The position numbers and the translations under genes are program-made. From NCBI GenBank assembly GCA_000495415.1, contig AWGX01000966.1, forward strand, positions 1 to 5,843: 5,843 nt of DNA, given 5' to 3'. This document shows, one piece after another, positions 5,195 to 5,843 of the stretch (positions within the stretch are counted from its first letter, which is position 1; the number at the start of each line of letters is the position of its first letter). The notes below the pieces were generated by a model. The model saw only the letters and a list, made by a program, of their open reading frames with translations, was not told the DNA's origin and made no database searches. The DNA comes from Smithella sp. ME-1. GTDB lineage: Bacteria > Desulfobacterota > Syntrophia > Syntrophales > Smithellaceae.

Positions 5195-5582
5195 ATACAT
5201 GATTGTCGGCGCTTATGCCCTCGCATTTTATGGAGTGCCTCGTTTTACCGCTGATATTGATATCTTTGTTCACCATTCACCCGAGAACGCCAAAAAAATC
5301 CTGTCTGCCCTCGCTGATTTTGGCTTCAGCTCTCTGAACCTGACAATTGAAGACTTTCAGAATCCTAACTCGGTTGTTCAGCTCGGCGTTCCTCCTGTTC
5401 GTATTGATATAATAACTTCACTTACCGGAGTCACATGGGAAGATGCGGACAAAGGAAAGCAGGAAGGTTTATACGGAGATGTTTCCGTACATTTCCTCGG
5501 CAAGGAACAATACATAACCAACAAACGGGCAACCGGCCGTAAAAAAGATTTAGCTGACCTCGAATCTCTTGGTGAAGAATAA
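5136..5582 (+). CDS. MNT-type nucleotidyltransferase (possible toxin or antitoxin partner)
   Basis: 148-residue protein of the DNA polymerase beta-like nucleotidyltransferase superfamily, resembling the short stand-alone enzymes related to AbiEii/MNT domains. The active-site pattern is visible: VEYMIVGAYALAFYG (19-33, GA in place of the usual GG or GS), RFTADIDIFV (36-45) with metal-binding Asp40 and Asp42, and a third acidic residue Asp91 in VRIDIITS. The C-terminal NKRATGRKKDLADLESL (129-145) is strongly typical of this family. Such proteins move a nucleotide onto RNA or protein, and several are toxin or antitoxin components. The start lies inside the upstream small gene, giving a 59-nt overlap; the early sequence EAQKDFKELLELFNGHKVEY looks native to the family, so the overlap is probably genuine. 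The enzyme class is firm; substrate and toxin status are unknown. Confidence 0.9.
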   Translation: MEAQKDFKELLELFNGHKVEYMIVGAYALAFYGVPRFTADIDIFVHHSPENAKKILSALADFGFSSLNLTIEDFQNPNSVVQLGVPPVRIDIITSLTGVTWEDADKGKQEGLYGDVSVHFLGKEQYITNKRATGRKKDLADLESLGEE

Positions 5583-5587
5583 TTTAA

Positions 5588-5809
5588 AGTAACGCCAAAC
5601 AAGAAATTATTGGCGTAACAGTTCCGTCTGCAAAATCGCAATATTTTGAACATCACATAAAATGTGAACTTCCAATCTTTTCAATAGAGGGTGATTATTT
5701 TATACCGCTTCGATTGGAAGCTGCCGTCTATTCGACGTCACTTCTCGGCAGGGTAGAAAATTTAATTTTGATTGCGTGCCCTTTGGTTGCGCACCCGATC
5801 AAAGGGTAA
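5588..5809 (+). other. Inverted-repeat-rich stretch with no recognisable gene
   Basis: The sequence after the nucleotidyltransferase contains several inverted pairs: ACGCCAA/TTGGCGT (5592-5598, 5610-5616), TCACAT/ATGTGA (5653-5658, 5662-5667), CTTCCAATC/GATTGGAAG (5669-5677, 5712-5720), CTGCCG/CGGCAG (5721-5726, 5746-5751) and CCCTTTGGT/ATCAAAGGG (5779-5787, 5798-5806, one G-T pair). GTAACGC occurs at both ends (5589-5595, 5806-5812). One plus-strand frame is open from 5588 to a TAA at 5807-5809 but has no ATG or ribosome site and is not a protein I recognise. A short minus-strand frame enters from the right edge and stops at 5728. It may be a structured intergenic repeat, a MITE-like element or a gene remnant. 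The first hairpin could end transcription of the upstream pair, although no T-run follows. The final 34 nt are purine- and GC-rich and unassigned. Confidence 0.4.
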
Positions 5810-5843
5810 CGCGGCGGCGAGGAGGAGGCTCCGCAGGCGTATA

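Noticed and set aside
5728..5842. Minus-strand frame entering from the right edge
   Set aside because: Only about 38 codons are visible, with no recognisable domain and a path through the inverted-repeat region; not enough to call a gene.

Overview
This looks like an accessory region of a bacterial chromosome, probably from a Gram-negative anaerobe. The guess of Desulfobacterota (deltaproteobacterial) type rests only on the flavour of the genes and of the transposase ends, so it is weak. No tRNA, rRNA or CRISPR array is visible. The recurring theme is mobile or selfish cargo and decay: a single-strand transposase unit, a gene cut off beside it, a toxin-antitoxin operon flanked by attC-like sequences, a hydrolase gene broken by one stop codon, and a small-protein/nucleotidyltransferase pair that shares coding sequence.

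Left part (1-1803). A minus-strand gene encodes a Pif1-family superfamily 1 helicase with a C-terminal WYL-type domain. Its upstream region carries a 40-nt imperfect hairpin.

Middle left (1804-2770). A REP-associated tyrosine transposase (HUH/Y1 type) is enclosed by a 24-bp inverted repeat with one mismatch. The right copy includes the transposase stop codon and is followed by iterated CCCCTGATTT units. Directly after these lies the C-terminal half of a HigA-like HTH antitoxin with no start, so the element borders, and may have caused, a gene truncation.

Middle (2743-3500). A Phd/YefM antitoxin and a RelE/ParE toxin form an operon with an ATGA overlap. It has a clear Shine-Dalgarno site, a TTGACA promoter and a 30-nt palindromic operator placed for autoregulation. 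A G/C hairpin ending in GTCGGGC precedes the operon, and GCCCAAC directly follows the toxin stop codon. These look like halves of integron attC sites, so the operon may be a captured gene cassette, though neither site is intact.

Middle right (3549-4921). An alpha/beta hydrolase gene is complete except for an in-frame TAA at codon 33. A YhcH/YjgK/YiaL (EbgC-like) gene follows 29 bp later and is probably co-transcribed.

Right part (5006-5843). A 62-residue protein of unknown function overlaps a MNT-type nucleotidyltransferase by 59 nt in another frame, a layout that suggests a toxin-antitoxin or regulator pair. The last 260 nt contain no recognisable gene but are crowded with inverted repeats.
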